Origin: Cryptomeria japonica
Lineage: Eukaryota > Streptophyta > Pinopsida > Cupressales > Cupressaceae
Reading direction: 5' to 3'
Length of the DNA: 64,000 nt
Assembly (NCBI RefSeq): GCF_030272615.1
Contig: NC_081414.1
Coordinates: 911,221,009 to 911,285,008 of the forward strand
The notes under the pieces were generated by a model, which was not told the DNA's origin, searched no databases, and worked only from the letters and a program-made list of their open reading frames with translations. This document shows, piece after piece, positions 1 to 10,594 of the stretch. The position numbers were made by a program, and so were the translations under genes. The stretch's first letter is position 1, and each line of letters opens with the position of its first letter.

Positions 1-148
1 AGGTAAAAAATTAATTTATTAAATTAAAATGCCTTTAATTTAATGCGAATTTGATTTAATCTTTCCAAAGGCTTCGAAGTGAGCAGTTTTGAGGAATTTG
101 AGGAATATCAATTCTCAAATATGGTAAAAATAAAGAATGCTACTAACT

Positions 149-1595
149 TCGCCCTGGACCCTTGGCAAGGGTCAGGAGCGAACTTTCAATTTAGGCCTTG
201 CATACCTCACTTTTCTTGTCCAAAACTTCATCTAGGCATTTAAATGGCATCTCTCATTGGAGTTTTGAATTTGATTTCATTTGATCTTTAGGAGGAAAGT
301 GTATTTAGGGTTTTTTCGCCCTGGGCCCTCAGAGAGGGTCAGGAGCGATTTTTCAATTTTGCTCTTAATCCTTCATCTTTCTAATGTCAATCCACCTTAT
401 AAGGGTAAGCAATGATCTCCTTCATTCATTCTATGCATGTTTGATTTGTTTTTGTAAGGCAAAATAGGTGCTTCAAAGATTTTCGCCCTGGGCCCTCAAT
501 AAGGGTCAGGAGCGACTTTTGCAAATTAGGCTAGGATCATCAAGCTTTGGAGGCAAATCCTTGTTCATCACATTTTGGAAGACCCTCTCTACCTTAGCAC
601 AACCTTGCCTTAGCACAAACTTGGGAGGAAAATGTTGGTTTTGTGATTTTCGCCCTGGACCTTCAGAGAGGGTCAGGGGCGATTTTGAGTCTTTTGCACA
701 AATTCTTGATCATTCCAACTTCAAATTACTCTTAAGGCGTAGAACATCATACTTCACTCCCTACTGAGTCTTGAGAACAAAAATATCATCTCGAAATGCA
801 AGGAAAATGGGCATACTTGGAAATTTCGCCCTGGACCTTTAGAGAGGGTCAAGAGCGATTTTTGCTATCTAGACCAAAATGCATCACTTTTCATCTTGGA
901 GTGTCTTTGCTAAGGAAGATGTCATCTCGTTTCATGCTATGAATAGAATTTCACGCCCAAGAAAGGTTAAAAAATGTGCCTGTAAAGAATTTCGCTCTGG
1001 ACCCTCAGCAAGGGTCATGAGCGATTTTGGTGATTTCAACAAAATCCTTCATTATTTCAAGCTAAAACTCTTTCAGGAGGCAAAAGGAAGTTGCTCTTGT
1101 TTCACTCATGTCCAAAACTTGACTTTTTTCATGCAAGATGAGAGCTATTCAAAATTTCGCCCTGGGCCCTCAGCAAGGGTCAGGAGCGATTTTGCTTTTA
1201 TTGCCCAAAATTCATCAATTTGCAAGCGTCCAAACCTTTGAATGATGTTCAACCTTCCTTCCAGGAGACCCTGCACATAAAAATTTAGCCAAAATTAGTG
1301 ACAAATAGGCTCAAATAAAATTTTCGCTCTGGACCCTCAGCAAGGGTCAGGAGCGAATTTCACAATCTAGGCTAAACTGCTCAATCTTCAAGTTTCAAAT
1401 CACTTCACAAGGCAAGGTAAGATCGTTTTCAAGGCCAGGGAAAAGGTTTCAAGTTCAATCAAGGTGGCAAACGAAGTTTATAATGAATTTCGCTCTGGAC
1501 CCTCAGCAAGGGTCAGGAGCGAGATTCGCTTTGGACCTCCTGAGAGGGTCAGGAGCGAAATTCGCTTTGGACCCTCAGGAAGGGTCAGGAGCAAA
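149..1595 (+). repeat. Periodic stem-loop array of LTR copy D
   Basis: Units of about 33 bp with core GGACCCTCAGCAAGGGTC (an ACCCT/AGGGT stem) bounded by TCGCCCTGG and AGGAGCGA. Unit starts read from the sequence: 149, 316, 483, 650, 826, 992, 1157, 1324, 1490, then two closely packed units near 1526 and 1562. Intervals are 165-167 bp with one of 176. The sequence between units is largely unrelated from interval to interval. Short ORFs running through the array are chance ORFs. Confidence 0.9.
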
Positions 1596-1630
1596 ATTTG
1601 ACTTTTTGAACTCTCTGTCAGGATAATTTT

Positions 1631-1681
1631 ATGGAATATAACATTTAAGTATAAGCACTTATACTTTAGGTTATATTCCAT
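1631..1681. repeat. Conserved long inverted repeat (hairpin) in U5 of copy D
   Basis: An arm beginning ATGGAATATAACATTTAAG and its near-complete reverse complement ending GGTTATATTCCAT are separated by only a few bases, giving an imperfect stem of about 23 bp. The same arms recur at 43482-43557 in the related LTR, where the loop is expanded by an unrelated insert. It lies just outside the stem-loop array on the LTR-terminal side. Confidence 0.75.
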
Positions 1682-2389
1682 ATATACTTTCAGGATGTTT
1701 GAGAGTGGTTTCAGACCTCCAGGAGCTATATTGCAAAATCTAGTTTTTGGAGGATTTTCAGTTTTCAGACTTAGTCAAATTTCAAGATCAGGACATCACT
1801 CCAGACTTAGCCAAATTTCAGGATCAGGACATCACTCCAACAGGACTTGCTATCCAGGTGATCCCCTTGGCGACACTCAAAATGCAAAGGCTAACTAACA
1901 AAACCCTAAAAGACCTAGAAAACAAACCCTAAAAAGCAATAAAAAGTAGGGGTCCCCATTTGCAATGGGGCGATTGTGAAATGGTCAACAACACCTTTTT
2001 ATGCATCGAAAACCTAACTTTAAGTTTTAATAAATGCATAACCTTAAAGGCTTTCCGGATACCCTGCATCTTCAAGAATTCTTCACCGGACTCTCAGATA
2101 AGTATGTAATCTTCCGTATATCAACTGCACAACTAATCTTCTCCATCTGCAACCTTCCTCGACCGGTTATAGATATACGAAAGGGGGTTTTAAAATTCTG
2201 CATGAAAAGCTTCCCCCAAAGGCCAAAATGCCTTAGTTACCGGATGAGGTTCTAACACCGGAATCGAGTGTGGAGCCATTCTGAACATTTGAATCTTCCT
2301 TCTTAACCCACACCTTCTTATGCTTCTCTGACCTCTTCAACCTTCGCTTTGCCTTTCTCATCTGATCTGTTCTTGTCTTTCGGAGCATT

Positions 2390-3490
2390 CTTGCTCACAT
2401 TCTTGCTTCTGCAATATTTTGCTATGTGACTGGATTTGTTGCATGCATGGCAAACAATATTTCCTTGCATAGGCTTGAAGTTCATCTAATTTGGTCTCAT
2501 CCTGCATTGGTTAGAAATATGTCCAAACATTCCACGTGCATAACATCTCTTATTTTGGAAATTGTTCATCATTGTTCTGCACCTTATGACCAAAGTTGTT
2601 GCATATGAAACATTGACTGACAAAGGTAGGACCATTATTCACCACATTATTCATCATCCTACTTCGGCATTGACTTGCCATATGACCGAATTTTCTGCAA
2701 ACAAAACATTTACCATTGAATTTATAGGCATTAGGCTGTCTTACCGGAGGTTTCTTGTTCTTTTGATGATTGCTTTGTCTAGTACTGAAGGATTCTCTTA
2801 CCGGAACTGCTGCAAGTTGTTCACACAGGGCATCGTTGATGACTTCTCCCCATGAAATGTGATGAGACTGCCTTATGAACATGATGAATTGGTACATCCA
2901 TGGCTCAAAGACATTAGAATACTCGAGACCCATCATCCTGCTGAGAAGGGTTATGGTGTCTCCTATTTCCCATTTGAAATCGCAGTGGTACCACTTCGCC
3001 CACCTTGAGAAGGAGGCTTGTGGCTCTTGGATCCACCTGTTGATATGTTGCTTGCAATCTTTTTCCCTCTTCACATAATACTCTGTTGCACTTCTTTGGA
3101 AATTTCCATGTAAACAGGTGCAGGAGGTATTCTGAAGACCTTCTCGATTGTATCTGCATCGAGACAAATTATAGCTTCACCATCATCATTTTTGATGACT
3201 CTTGTCTCTTTGTCAAAATGATGGGCACAGGCGAGAACAAATTCAAGTTCTAGGGCAGCCACCGAGAAAGAAGATGCATGATGGATATGGCTGTCCAACA
3301 GCCGCTGCAAGTTATTATCCTGTGGATCTTCTACCCCCTTGACGAATTCCAACATATCCACGTGCCCTATTTCCGTATCTCTGATACGATCCAAAGGGGA
3401 AGAAACTTGGGAAGGTGCTACCTCGTTCTTATATTTGTCATATTTGTATTTCATCTTCTTTGGAGCTGGAGATGCCGACAAATCTGACAT
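2390..3490 (-). pseudogene. Broken ORF: giant-LTR antisense-ORF domain fused to CCHC zinc knuckles
   Basis: The chosen ATG at 3490 follows an AG acceptor and a short leader, as in the sister copies. The first part (3490-3071) carries the motif DTEIGHVDMLEF and the H...TR...G...I segment that match residues about 54-145 of the 1210-aa protein at 58031-61663. A frameshift near 3100-3170 moves the ORF to a second frame, which continues with GDTITLLSRMMGL and an FEPWM block equivalent to the EEWMFYF block of the intact protein. The chain then has CCHC knuckles CFVCRKFGHMASQC and CFICNNFGHK, followed by two more degenerate ones (CHACNKSSHIAKYC near 2420-2460). Knuckles of this type are nucleic-acid-binding modules of retroelement Gag proteins. 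Pseudogene status is certain (frameshift, stops); the gag assignment is inference from the knuckles. Confidence 0.7.
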
Positions 3491-3904
3491 TGATTGTGAA
3501 CCTGGAATACTGTGATGAAGACTTAAAAGAGTTAAGACAACATCATAGTCAGCTGCAAATATCATTCTTCCTTCTTCAAATGGGAAAAACTTTGATTCTT
3601 GAACTTCATGATTTTGTGAGAGGAAGAGGGGAAATATATGGGAAAATCTTGACTTTGACCAATTTTGGGAAATTTTTTGCAAGTATACAAGTTGGAAAGA
3701 ACATACATGCAATTAGTGTTTTAAAACCCGAATGCAAGTACACTTGTAAATTTGCAAATGGAGAAATGGATGGAAAATAAGATTTTGACTTGCGGAAAAT
3801 GATGGAAATGGAAAGTACGGATATGGGAAAGATGAATGGATAGAAATGGGAAAATCCGGGAATGTCATTTTCATGAAAATGGGAAGAACTCTTCAACATG
3901 TAAT

Positions 3905-5285
3905 CCGGTTTTTAAAACCCGAATTTGAAAGGGAGGGGTATTTCACACTTTTCAACTTGGAATTTTAACCAAAAATGGTTAAATTCCTTAACCGTAAGGG
4001 AAGAACAAGAATTTCCAGCGAACTTGTAATCGGGATTAAAAATCCCGAATACAAGTAAAGAGAGAATTTTGGGAAGAACAATGCAATTCAAAAATTGCAT
4101 ACCAAGGGGAAGATCTCTCTCACAAAAACCGATTTTTGGGGGAAGAACAACACATTTACAAAAGTGCAACTAAGAAAGAAAACTAAGAAAACAAGAAAAT
4201 AATAAAATGAAGGAAAGAAAGGAAAGAGAACATACCTTTCTTCAAACTGAAAATGCTTCTCCGAAAATGCAACAATCTTTGGAATGAAGAAGCTAAGACA
4301 ATAAATAGAGACAAACCGCAATATTAAACCCTTGCCACGTTTTTGGAAAAACGTGGCAGCAAATGAGTGTAGTGTGGCTTGGAAAATGCTTGGAACCTCT
4401 TTAACCCTTAACACCTTGGCATGAAAGGCAAAAACGAACTAGGAGATTGCAACTTGATGAAGATTTGGTCCCCCAAAATGTGGCGTTTTGGAAACACGTG
4501 GTTGCTGATTTGGAGGCAAAAACTAGTAAATGCAAACCCAAAAAGGTGTGACAAGTGGTTTCAAATGCATAAGAATAGGGTAGAAACCAAAACGCCTCTC
4601 CTTCCTAGAAGATCGCCACAAAAATCTGCTTTGAAATCTTCAAAAACCGTTTTTCCTTGCAATTCGGGTTTTTGGGAGACAAGAACAAGTTCGAAATGTA
4701 TGTGAAAATCGGGTTTTTTAGAACATATGACAAGTTCTAATTTTCACTTTTTCACTTACAAAGCCAAATTCGGGTTTTTTGGAGAGAAAGACAAGTTTAA
4801 AATTGCTCTTTTTCACTTACTAGGCAAATTTGGGTTTTTTGGAACAAACTGCAAGTTTAAAATTGTCAAAAATGCACTTTATGCATAAAATCGAGTTTTT
4901 GGGAGAGAGATGCAAGTTTTAATTACTTGTAAAGGGAAAATAAAACCCCTACAACAAGTTAGAATTGCTTGCACACATGTAATGGGGGTTTAAAATCCCT
5001 ATTACATGTAAAAACCATTAAAGTAGGGGTTTTTAGACCAAACTGCAAGTTTACTTGTAATTTAGCCAAAAAGTCCTTATTTTAACTAAACAAGAGCAAA
5101 AACAATAAAAATAATAAAATCAACAAAGGGGAAATTTAAAACAAATTACAAGTAACATCTTTTAATAAAAGTGCACATGTAATAAGCCAAAAATTCCCCT
5201 ACAAAGACCAAAATAATGGACATCATTAAAACTTGCAGTTTGAAGAAAATTCTCCACTTGCAGTCGGGATTTTAAAACCCGGAAT
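3905..5285 (-). repeat. Palindromic/tandem repeat region upstream of the copy C ORF
   Basis: Short palindromes recur: CGGTTTTTAAAACCCG near 3906, CGGGATTAAAAATCCCG near 4031, a GGGTTTAAAATCCC unit near 4986 and CGGGATTTTAAAACCCG near 5268. Between them, units around ATTCGGGTTTTTTGG recur about every 60 bp (near 4660, 4711, 4770, 4829, 4890). This is the positional counterpart of the stem-loop arrays in the giant LTRs, with unrelated sequence. Confidence 0.65.
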
Positions 5286-5760
5286 TGAAGGAAAGACATA
5301 GCAAACGAACCCAGAATTTGACGAAATTCGAAAAGTAGTTCGAGGATGGACTGAAGATTAAGCCTGTCCAAGGATTAGTAGAAATTCTGCCTCGGGAAGC
5401 GTGCCATAGAGTAATTTTTTTCTTCGTTTTTTCACAAAATTTTTATGTAATGATCCTTCATTTTTGGAAACAAAAATGAGGACAACAATTATGATAGAGA
5501 AATTACATACAATAGAGCAAATATAGGACTTCACATGAGAATACACATGCATTATGGAATCCTTGGGTTGATTTTAGAGACTTGCAGAGAATCTGTGGTC
5601 AGCAATCAACAAGATACCTTTGCAAATGCAAAGAATCTTCATGACAGCAATCGGCAAGCTTTATTAATGAAGACTTTTCAAATGGAAAATGGTACTACAA
5701 CTACAACAGTTGGTAATCTCGGCAGCACGATGTTGTGAAACTTGACAGCTTTTCAAACTT

Positions 5761-6404
5761 GACAGTTGGTAAGCATAGGGTTGCTGAAAATTTGAAGCCC
5801 TAAAACACCATGCTTTCAACTGCTCCAACTACTTGGTTCTTCTCCCTCATGGTGCCTTCATCTTCTCCATTGCTTTGATAACATGTTGAAATGGTAAGCT
5901 CCAAAAACTACAAGTTACACCATTCATAAGACATGATATTTAGATATTTGGGGTGAGATAATATTGCATTAGCTTATAAAGCCTTTTCAACTGCCTAAAC
6001 TAACTTATGTGAAAACTTCCGACTAATAACTTTTATTTAATTATCTATTTACTAACATATAATATTTATTTAGATATTTACTAAACCTAACAACCTAATA
6101 TAGATGTAATAACTCCAACACTCTGGAGTTTTATTTCATTCTTCCCTTATTCCTGAAAATCAGAATGCAGTAACTTTAAGTAATTTCACGGTCACCAATG
6201 TCTGAATTTTCTTTATTAATCTATTGGAAAATATACCAGTTGAGAATATGTTATTTGGGAAAGTACCATACACAAAAGGCATAGTCATATACCAGTTGGG
6301 AATATGTTATTTGGGAAAGTACCACGCACCAAAGGCATAGTATTTTTGATACCTAGCTGGACTTGCACATAACTGACAGTATCTTTGTTTCTGTTGTTTT
6401 ACAG
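5761..6404. other. Host intron remnant upstream of the first visible exon
   Basis: AT-rich unique-looking sequence ending in a polypyrimidine-rich tract and CAG at 6402-6404. The only structure seen is the 55-bp tandem duplication at 6233-6341. No upstream exon of the ERGIC3-like gene was recognised here or further left. Confidence 0.5.
6233..6341. repeat. Tandem duplication of about 55 bp in host intron
   Basis: Two copies starting ATACCAGTTG at 6233 and 6288, each containing AATATGTTATTTGGGAAAG, differing at a few positions. Confidence 0.85.
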
Positions 6405-6488
6405 TTTGATGTGACTTTCCCTGCACTTGCATGCTCTCTTCTTAGTTTGGATGCCATGGATATTAGTGGAGATCAACACCTTGATGTT
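6405..6488 (+). CDS. ERGIC3/Erv46-like ER-Golgi cargo receptor, internal exon (28 codons)
   Basis: The 84-bp exon is flanked by TTTTACAG at its 5' side and GTAAGT at its 3' side, phase 0 at both ends. It encodes FDVTFPALACSLLSLDAMD followed by ISGDQHLDV, which I recognise as the conserved lumenal segment just after the first transmembrane helix of Erv41/Erv46-family proteins (ERGIC-3; in plants also annotated as PDI-like 5-3/5-4). The family cycles between ER and Golgi in COPII vesicles and helps select cargo. The next exon is only 131 bp downstream. The first transmembrane exon and start codon are not visible in the window. Confidence 0.92.
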
Positions 6489-6619
6489 GTAAGTTTTCAA
6501 TCATGGTTGGAGCAATAAAAGTTTACCTTTGCATATTTCTTGCAGAAATCAAGTTAAGTGAAATATAAGGTATTAAGGAGTAACTTGAGGTTTGAACTAC
6601 AAACATTTTAATTTTGCAG

Positions 6620-6700
6620 AAGCATGATATAATTAAAAAAAGACTTGATACCTCTGGAAATGTTATTGAGATGAGGAGTGATGGAATTGGTGGACCCAAG
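6620..6700 (+). CDS. ERGIC3/Erv46-like cargo receptor, next internal exon (27 codons)
   Basis: The 81-bp exon lies between TTTTGCAG and GTTTGT, phase 0 at both ends. It encodes KHDIIKKRLD and then GNVIEMRSDGIGGPK, the next stretch of the same lumenal domain in plant ERGIC3-like proteins. It joins in frame to the exon ending at 6488 and to the exon at 33585 without stop codons. The following intron is 26,884 bp. Confidence 0.92.
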
Positions 6701-8272
6701 GTTTGTTCTTGCCACAACTTTTTGAGATTTTTTCTTTCTATAATTATATGTTTAGATTTGACAAACGTTTTTTATAGATTAGATTTTACAAACTTATGTA
6801 TGTTGCTGTTGTTTGTTGGGATAAGTATTTTTTGTTCAATCTTAATTAGAACTGTTTGTTTATGTTACTGGGCTTCACAAGAGCCCTGGTTGAACCCAGA
6901 TTGGTCCAGAGAGGGTACAGATTTGTTTGCCAGGGTCCTTCCCTGCACTTGTGGATTCAGCTGAAATATACCCTGGCCAGTTCCACAGCCTTGGGGTAAG
7001 GCCCCGGACAAATCCAGGGAGAAACCGTCTGGCAAAAAAGTAATTTTTAAATGAAAAAAGCAAAAAAGAGAGAAAAAAGAAAATTAATATCTTTCCTTAG
7101 CCTTGATTGAGTATGAGAGGCACTAGGCCGCCACACAGGATTAGCATGGTGTAGCTAGTGGGAGTGGCACTGGTGCTGCTTGTGCTGCTAATAAACCAGC
7201 TGACAACTTAGATGCTCTCAATGAAGAGCATATGATATTATGATGGTTTGTATTGACTTTCCATGTGCAATTGCACTGTCATAAACCATTTTGTTTTATA
7301 TATATATTATATATAGTGTATGGCAGTACTATGGCTAACCCCAGCCATATTGAACCAGAGAAAAAAAATTAAGCAAACTGCCCAACCCAAGTCCCCACCC
7401 TGACTTGTCATATAGCTCTACATAAATTCCATTTACAAGCATGCATTCAGTTTGAAAAAAGCATATACTACTGATATGATTCAGGGTCAAAGATGTCCTT
7501 TTTTAGATGCTTCTGTTATCTAGGAGCTATCATATAGGTAGAATCATGCATTAAGCTGACTGTAACTGATAGGTTAGAAGAAGTGAGATGCGAGGTGTAA
7601 TGAGGTTGCTTTTGGCTTATAGGATTACTTTTTCCTCCAATTGTAGCTTTGTATAGATACATGGATTGTCCCTACGGAGCTCCTTTCTGTGCATGTTTCT
7701 TGGTAATCGACAATTAAATTGTATTACATTAATGCAACCAGACTTGTCAAAAGTGGGCCAAATTTAATATGATTATTATACTTGTATTTCATTTTTTTAC
7801 TCGTCTTCTACTACTTTATTGTTTGCATATAATGATAAGGCTTACCATGATGGACATAAAAATGGAAGCTATCAATGCCCTTTTTTGCTCCACTTATGCC
7901 AGTTTAGTATATACTGAATAGAGTGTAAGGATGGACTGAAATGCCAAGGGAAATTTAATTGATTTTGTCCCCATTAGTCAAATCATCCATGCTAATCTGG
8001 TTTGTTACGCTAATGATTTTTGGCTACAGAAAACCTGTGAAAAAAACCTTATCCAATCATTTAGGAAAGCAAAACATTTTATGTTCAAGATCATGTAATT
8101 TTATAGCTGATATGTGCATTTTTCCTTTCATCAATAATTAAAGAAAATAAATGAGATGATAGATTCAGATTGACTGTTATCAATAATTCAGGTAGTCTAA
8201 CTTTTTGTGATAAATCTTTGAAAGACATATGTTTTATAGATTACAATAAAATTGAAGAATTAGATGAAACTG
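6701..8272. other. Proximal part of the 26.9-kb host intron
   Basis: AT-rich non-coding sequence. At about 6880-7050 there is a GC-richer block (CCCTGGTTGAACCCAGATTG ... GGCCCCGGACAAATCCAGGG ... CTGGCAAAAAAG) that ends in A-rich sequence and could be an old SINE or similar dispersed repeat. A short TA microsatellite lies near 7300. Nothing else was recognised. Confidence 0.45.
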
Positions 8273-9600
8273 TGATGCAGGAGCATCTGAGAGGAGTCAC
8301 CAGCAATCCTACTAAAATTTTTCAGATTTCTGTTAAATTGATAAAGTTAATGTTTTCCTTCAAGTATGCATTACTATTTTGTAATTATAGAGGCAATCTC
8401 ACATTGATTAGTGACTCAGTTAAATCATTTTGAAATAAACCAAGCAAGCTGCAGGGCAAAATGCATTGGAAAATAAAAGATGAGAAGCCAAAACACCACA
8501 CCAGGCACAGAAGAATGTAAAGAGGCACAAGAAAATAAATCTAAAAAGAAGAAAGGACTGTGTGGTAAGAATGAAGGGGAGAGTTAGTGTGAGAGGAAGT
8601 AAAGAGGCGTCCAAACAAAATAAAACAAAATAAAGAATTTTATTTTGCAAGTTTCAAGTGTTAAAAAGCGAATGTGCACAAGTGAGAGGCAATGGATAAT
8701 ACCAATGGCACAAAGCATCCATGAAAGAGGAGATAGCTTGAAGGGGAAAGTGCAAGAATGGAGGTGGAACACCAAATAGATTTTAATTGCTGATCAAAAC
8801 AAAACCAACAGGGCATATTGAAAGTAGAGATAAGTTGAGCATATAGGATGTGGGTAGAAGAAAAAGAAAATGGAAATCTAATAATGCAGATTTAACATAG
8901 GGGAACAGAGGTTACAAAGAATTCTGGAAAGAGGAGATAGCAATGTGCAGCAGAGAGAAAAGACAAAGAGTGGCAACACAGAGAGGTGATTGCACAAGGA
9001 AATGGTAGCAAATTAAAAGAAGTTTCATATTTTAAAGTGTAGATTTAGATTGTGCAGAGGGAAGAGAGAGTGCGCAGGCAATAGAAGAATATGCTGAGAT
9101 GGGTGTTGAGAGATAAAAGAGTAGAGTGTTGGTTGTTTAAATGAACATAGAAAGAATGAGAGTTTGGGTATTACAGACAGGAGGAAATTTTGGAGTAGAG
9201 TATGAGAGCTCTGAAGAAAACAGAGCATGAAAACTTTGTCTCACACAGATGTAAATTCGAATTCAATTTTAATAAGAAATTGGCAAATATTTGTTATGTT
9301 GTAGTCATTTGGTCAATTAAAATAGGTGTGTGTTGAACTGGCTGGGGAATTGGGTTTATGTGATGGGTCAAAATTCTGATTACAAGCTTATGTAATTTGA
9401 AGTATGAATGGAAGGTGAAGTAGTTTGGATATGATTGGCCATTACATATAATTGTTTTTGCATAATTTTGCTTATATTTATGTAATTTGTGTTTAGAGGA
9501 AATGGAATTTCACTTGTTTGTAATGGAGGAGAAATGTATGTTTGGTTAGCTGCGAAATTGGGTTGATTGGTAACGTTCCCCAATTTTGATCTGCTTCCTT

Positions 9601-9613
9601 TGGTATCAGAGCC
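9601..9613 (+). other. Primer binding site, initiator-tRNA-Met type
   Basis: TGGTATCAGAGCC, the common plant retrotransposon PBS sequence, immediately after the long direct repeat starting at 8273. Confidence 0.85.
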
Positions 9614-9879
9614 AGAAGATTGCTGGCATAGAGAATATCGAGGAATGAGTGAGTTGCAATTAGTTGCCTAGAAGAACGAAGAAGAGAAAAGTAGTAAGAA
9701 AGTTAGTGTGTGTGTGTTTGTTTTTCTCCAGCAGAGGCTAAGCCTGGGTAGAAGTTTCATCAGAGGAGTGTGTCTTCCAAGAAAGTCTGCTGGGTAGAGG
9801 AAAACAAGAGCAAGGTTGTTGCAGGGGCGACTTGTGACTGTAGAGGGAGGTGAGAGTCTCTAAGTGACAGAAAATTAGT

Positions 9880-10594
9880 TTGAAAGGGAAGATGAAATGG
9901 GTCATGAGAAGACCCATGATAATCCCATTTTGGGAAGAGTATTGGGAAGAAGAGGAAAATAGAAAGCTCTGTGAAGAATTGGAAAAGCTCCAGGCCAGAT
10001 TAGGTGAATTGGAAAGAGGATTGAAGTGGAAGAGAGAAGATTGGAAAGAAGAAAAGCCCCTTGAAAGGAGAAAGTTACAACCCTCGAATAGAAGAAACAT
10101 GGAATGAGGAATATGTGAGAGCAGTCCATGAAGGTGCTGATAACACAAGTAGCAAAGAAGTTCGAGCCTCGTGTCACATGGGTGGCACTAGTGAAGAAGA
10201 CATGTTTATATTGGAGGATAAAGAAAAAAGTTTTGTAGCAGAGTGTCAAGTAGATGGCACTAAAGAGGAAGAAAGAGTTGCAATAGTGGATGAGATTACA
10301 ATATTTGAGATAGCGAAGAGGAATGAGAGCTCAAAGAATTGTGGAGGTCCCATGTTTGAAGAAGTGAGTGCAGAATTGAGCAATGACAAGGGTACAACTG
10401 AGATAATGGACTTTGAGAGTCCTAAATTTGACAAGAATATTGATGAAGATGAGGATGATCTCCTATTGAAAAAGGAGATAGAAAGAGTAAATAATTTGTT
10501 GGAAGGAAATTTGCTAGAAGAACTTGAAGAAAGGCCTGCAAAACTTGCCGTTGGGGGTGAGAAGATGAATGTTGTAGCAAATGATGAAAAATAA
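9880..10594 (+). pseudogene. Acidic, Glu/Lys-rich ORF region in the LARD-like element
   Basis: Two overlapping frames (9880-10107 and 10061-10594) cover the reading potential of the interior. The first has a heptad-like stretch around ENRKLCEELEKLQARLGELE consistent with a coiled coil. The second is strongly acidic (for example DEDEDDLLLKKEIERVNNLL). No known domain or zinc knuckle was recognised. A frame change between the two and a stop at 10594 followed by more open acidic sequence (10637-10822) suggest a decayed single ORF, possibly gag-derived. The function is unknown. Confidence 0.45.

Larger units (their letters stand above)
1..1993 (+). mobile_element. Giant Tat-type LTR, 3' (U5) part, truncated by window edge (copy D)
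   Basis: Strand is given in the retrotransposon-sense direction. The right end reads GGTCAACAACA, preceded by the paired hairpins typical of this family (1946-1993; CCCCATT/AATGGGG stem). No primer binding site follows, so this is probably a solo LTR or a broken copy. The AT-rich block at 1-110 matches the block next to the array in the copy at 39642-43960, so the antisense ORF of this copy should lie left of the window. Family membership is clear from the shared array and end; completeness cannot be judged. Confidence 0.8.
1994..5760 (-). mobile_element. Degenerate retroelement carrying a gag-like ORF with zinc knuckles (copy C)
   Basis: Boundaries are approximate; no target duplication was found. 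In minus-strand order the region holds palindromic repeats (about 5285-3905), a leader, a 3' splice-site-like AG just before an ATG at 3490, a broken ORF (3490 to about 2390), and a degenerate tail. The order matches the antisense gene of the giant LTRs, and the ORF's first domain is homologous to theirs. The added zinc knuckles distinguish it. It could be an older relative of the family or an independent gag-bearing element. Confidence 0.6.

Noticed and set aside
468-1241. Plus-strand ORFs of 99 and 120 codons in the copy D array.
   Set aside because: They consist of array units and spacers, repeat the same peptide from unit to unit, and have no counterpart in the other arrays.
149-1595. CRISPR-like appearance of the arrays: near-identical repeats of about 33 bp with non-repeated spacers (also 19133-20737 and 41628-43445).
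   Set aside because: Spacers are about 130 bp, there are no cas genes, and the arrays sit at a fixed position inside LTRs of a plant genome.
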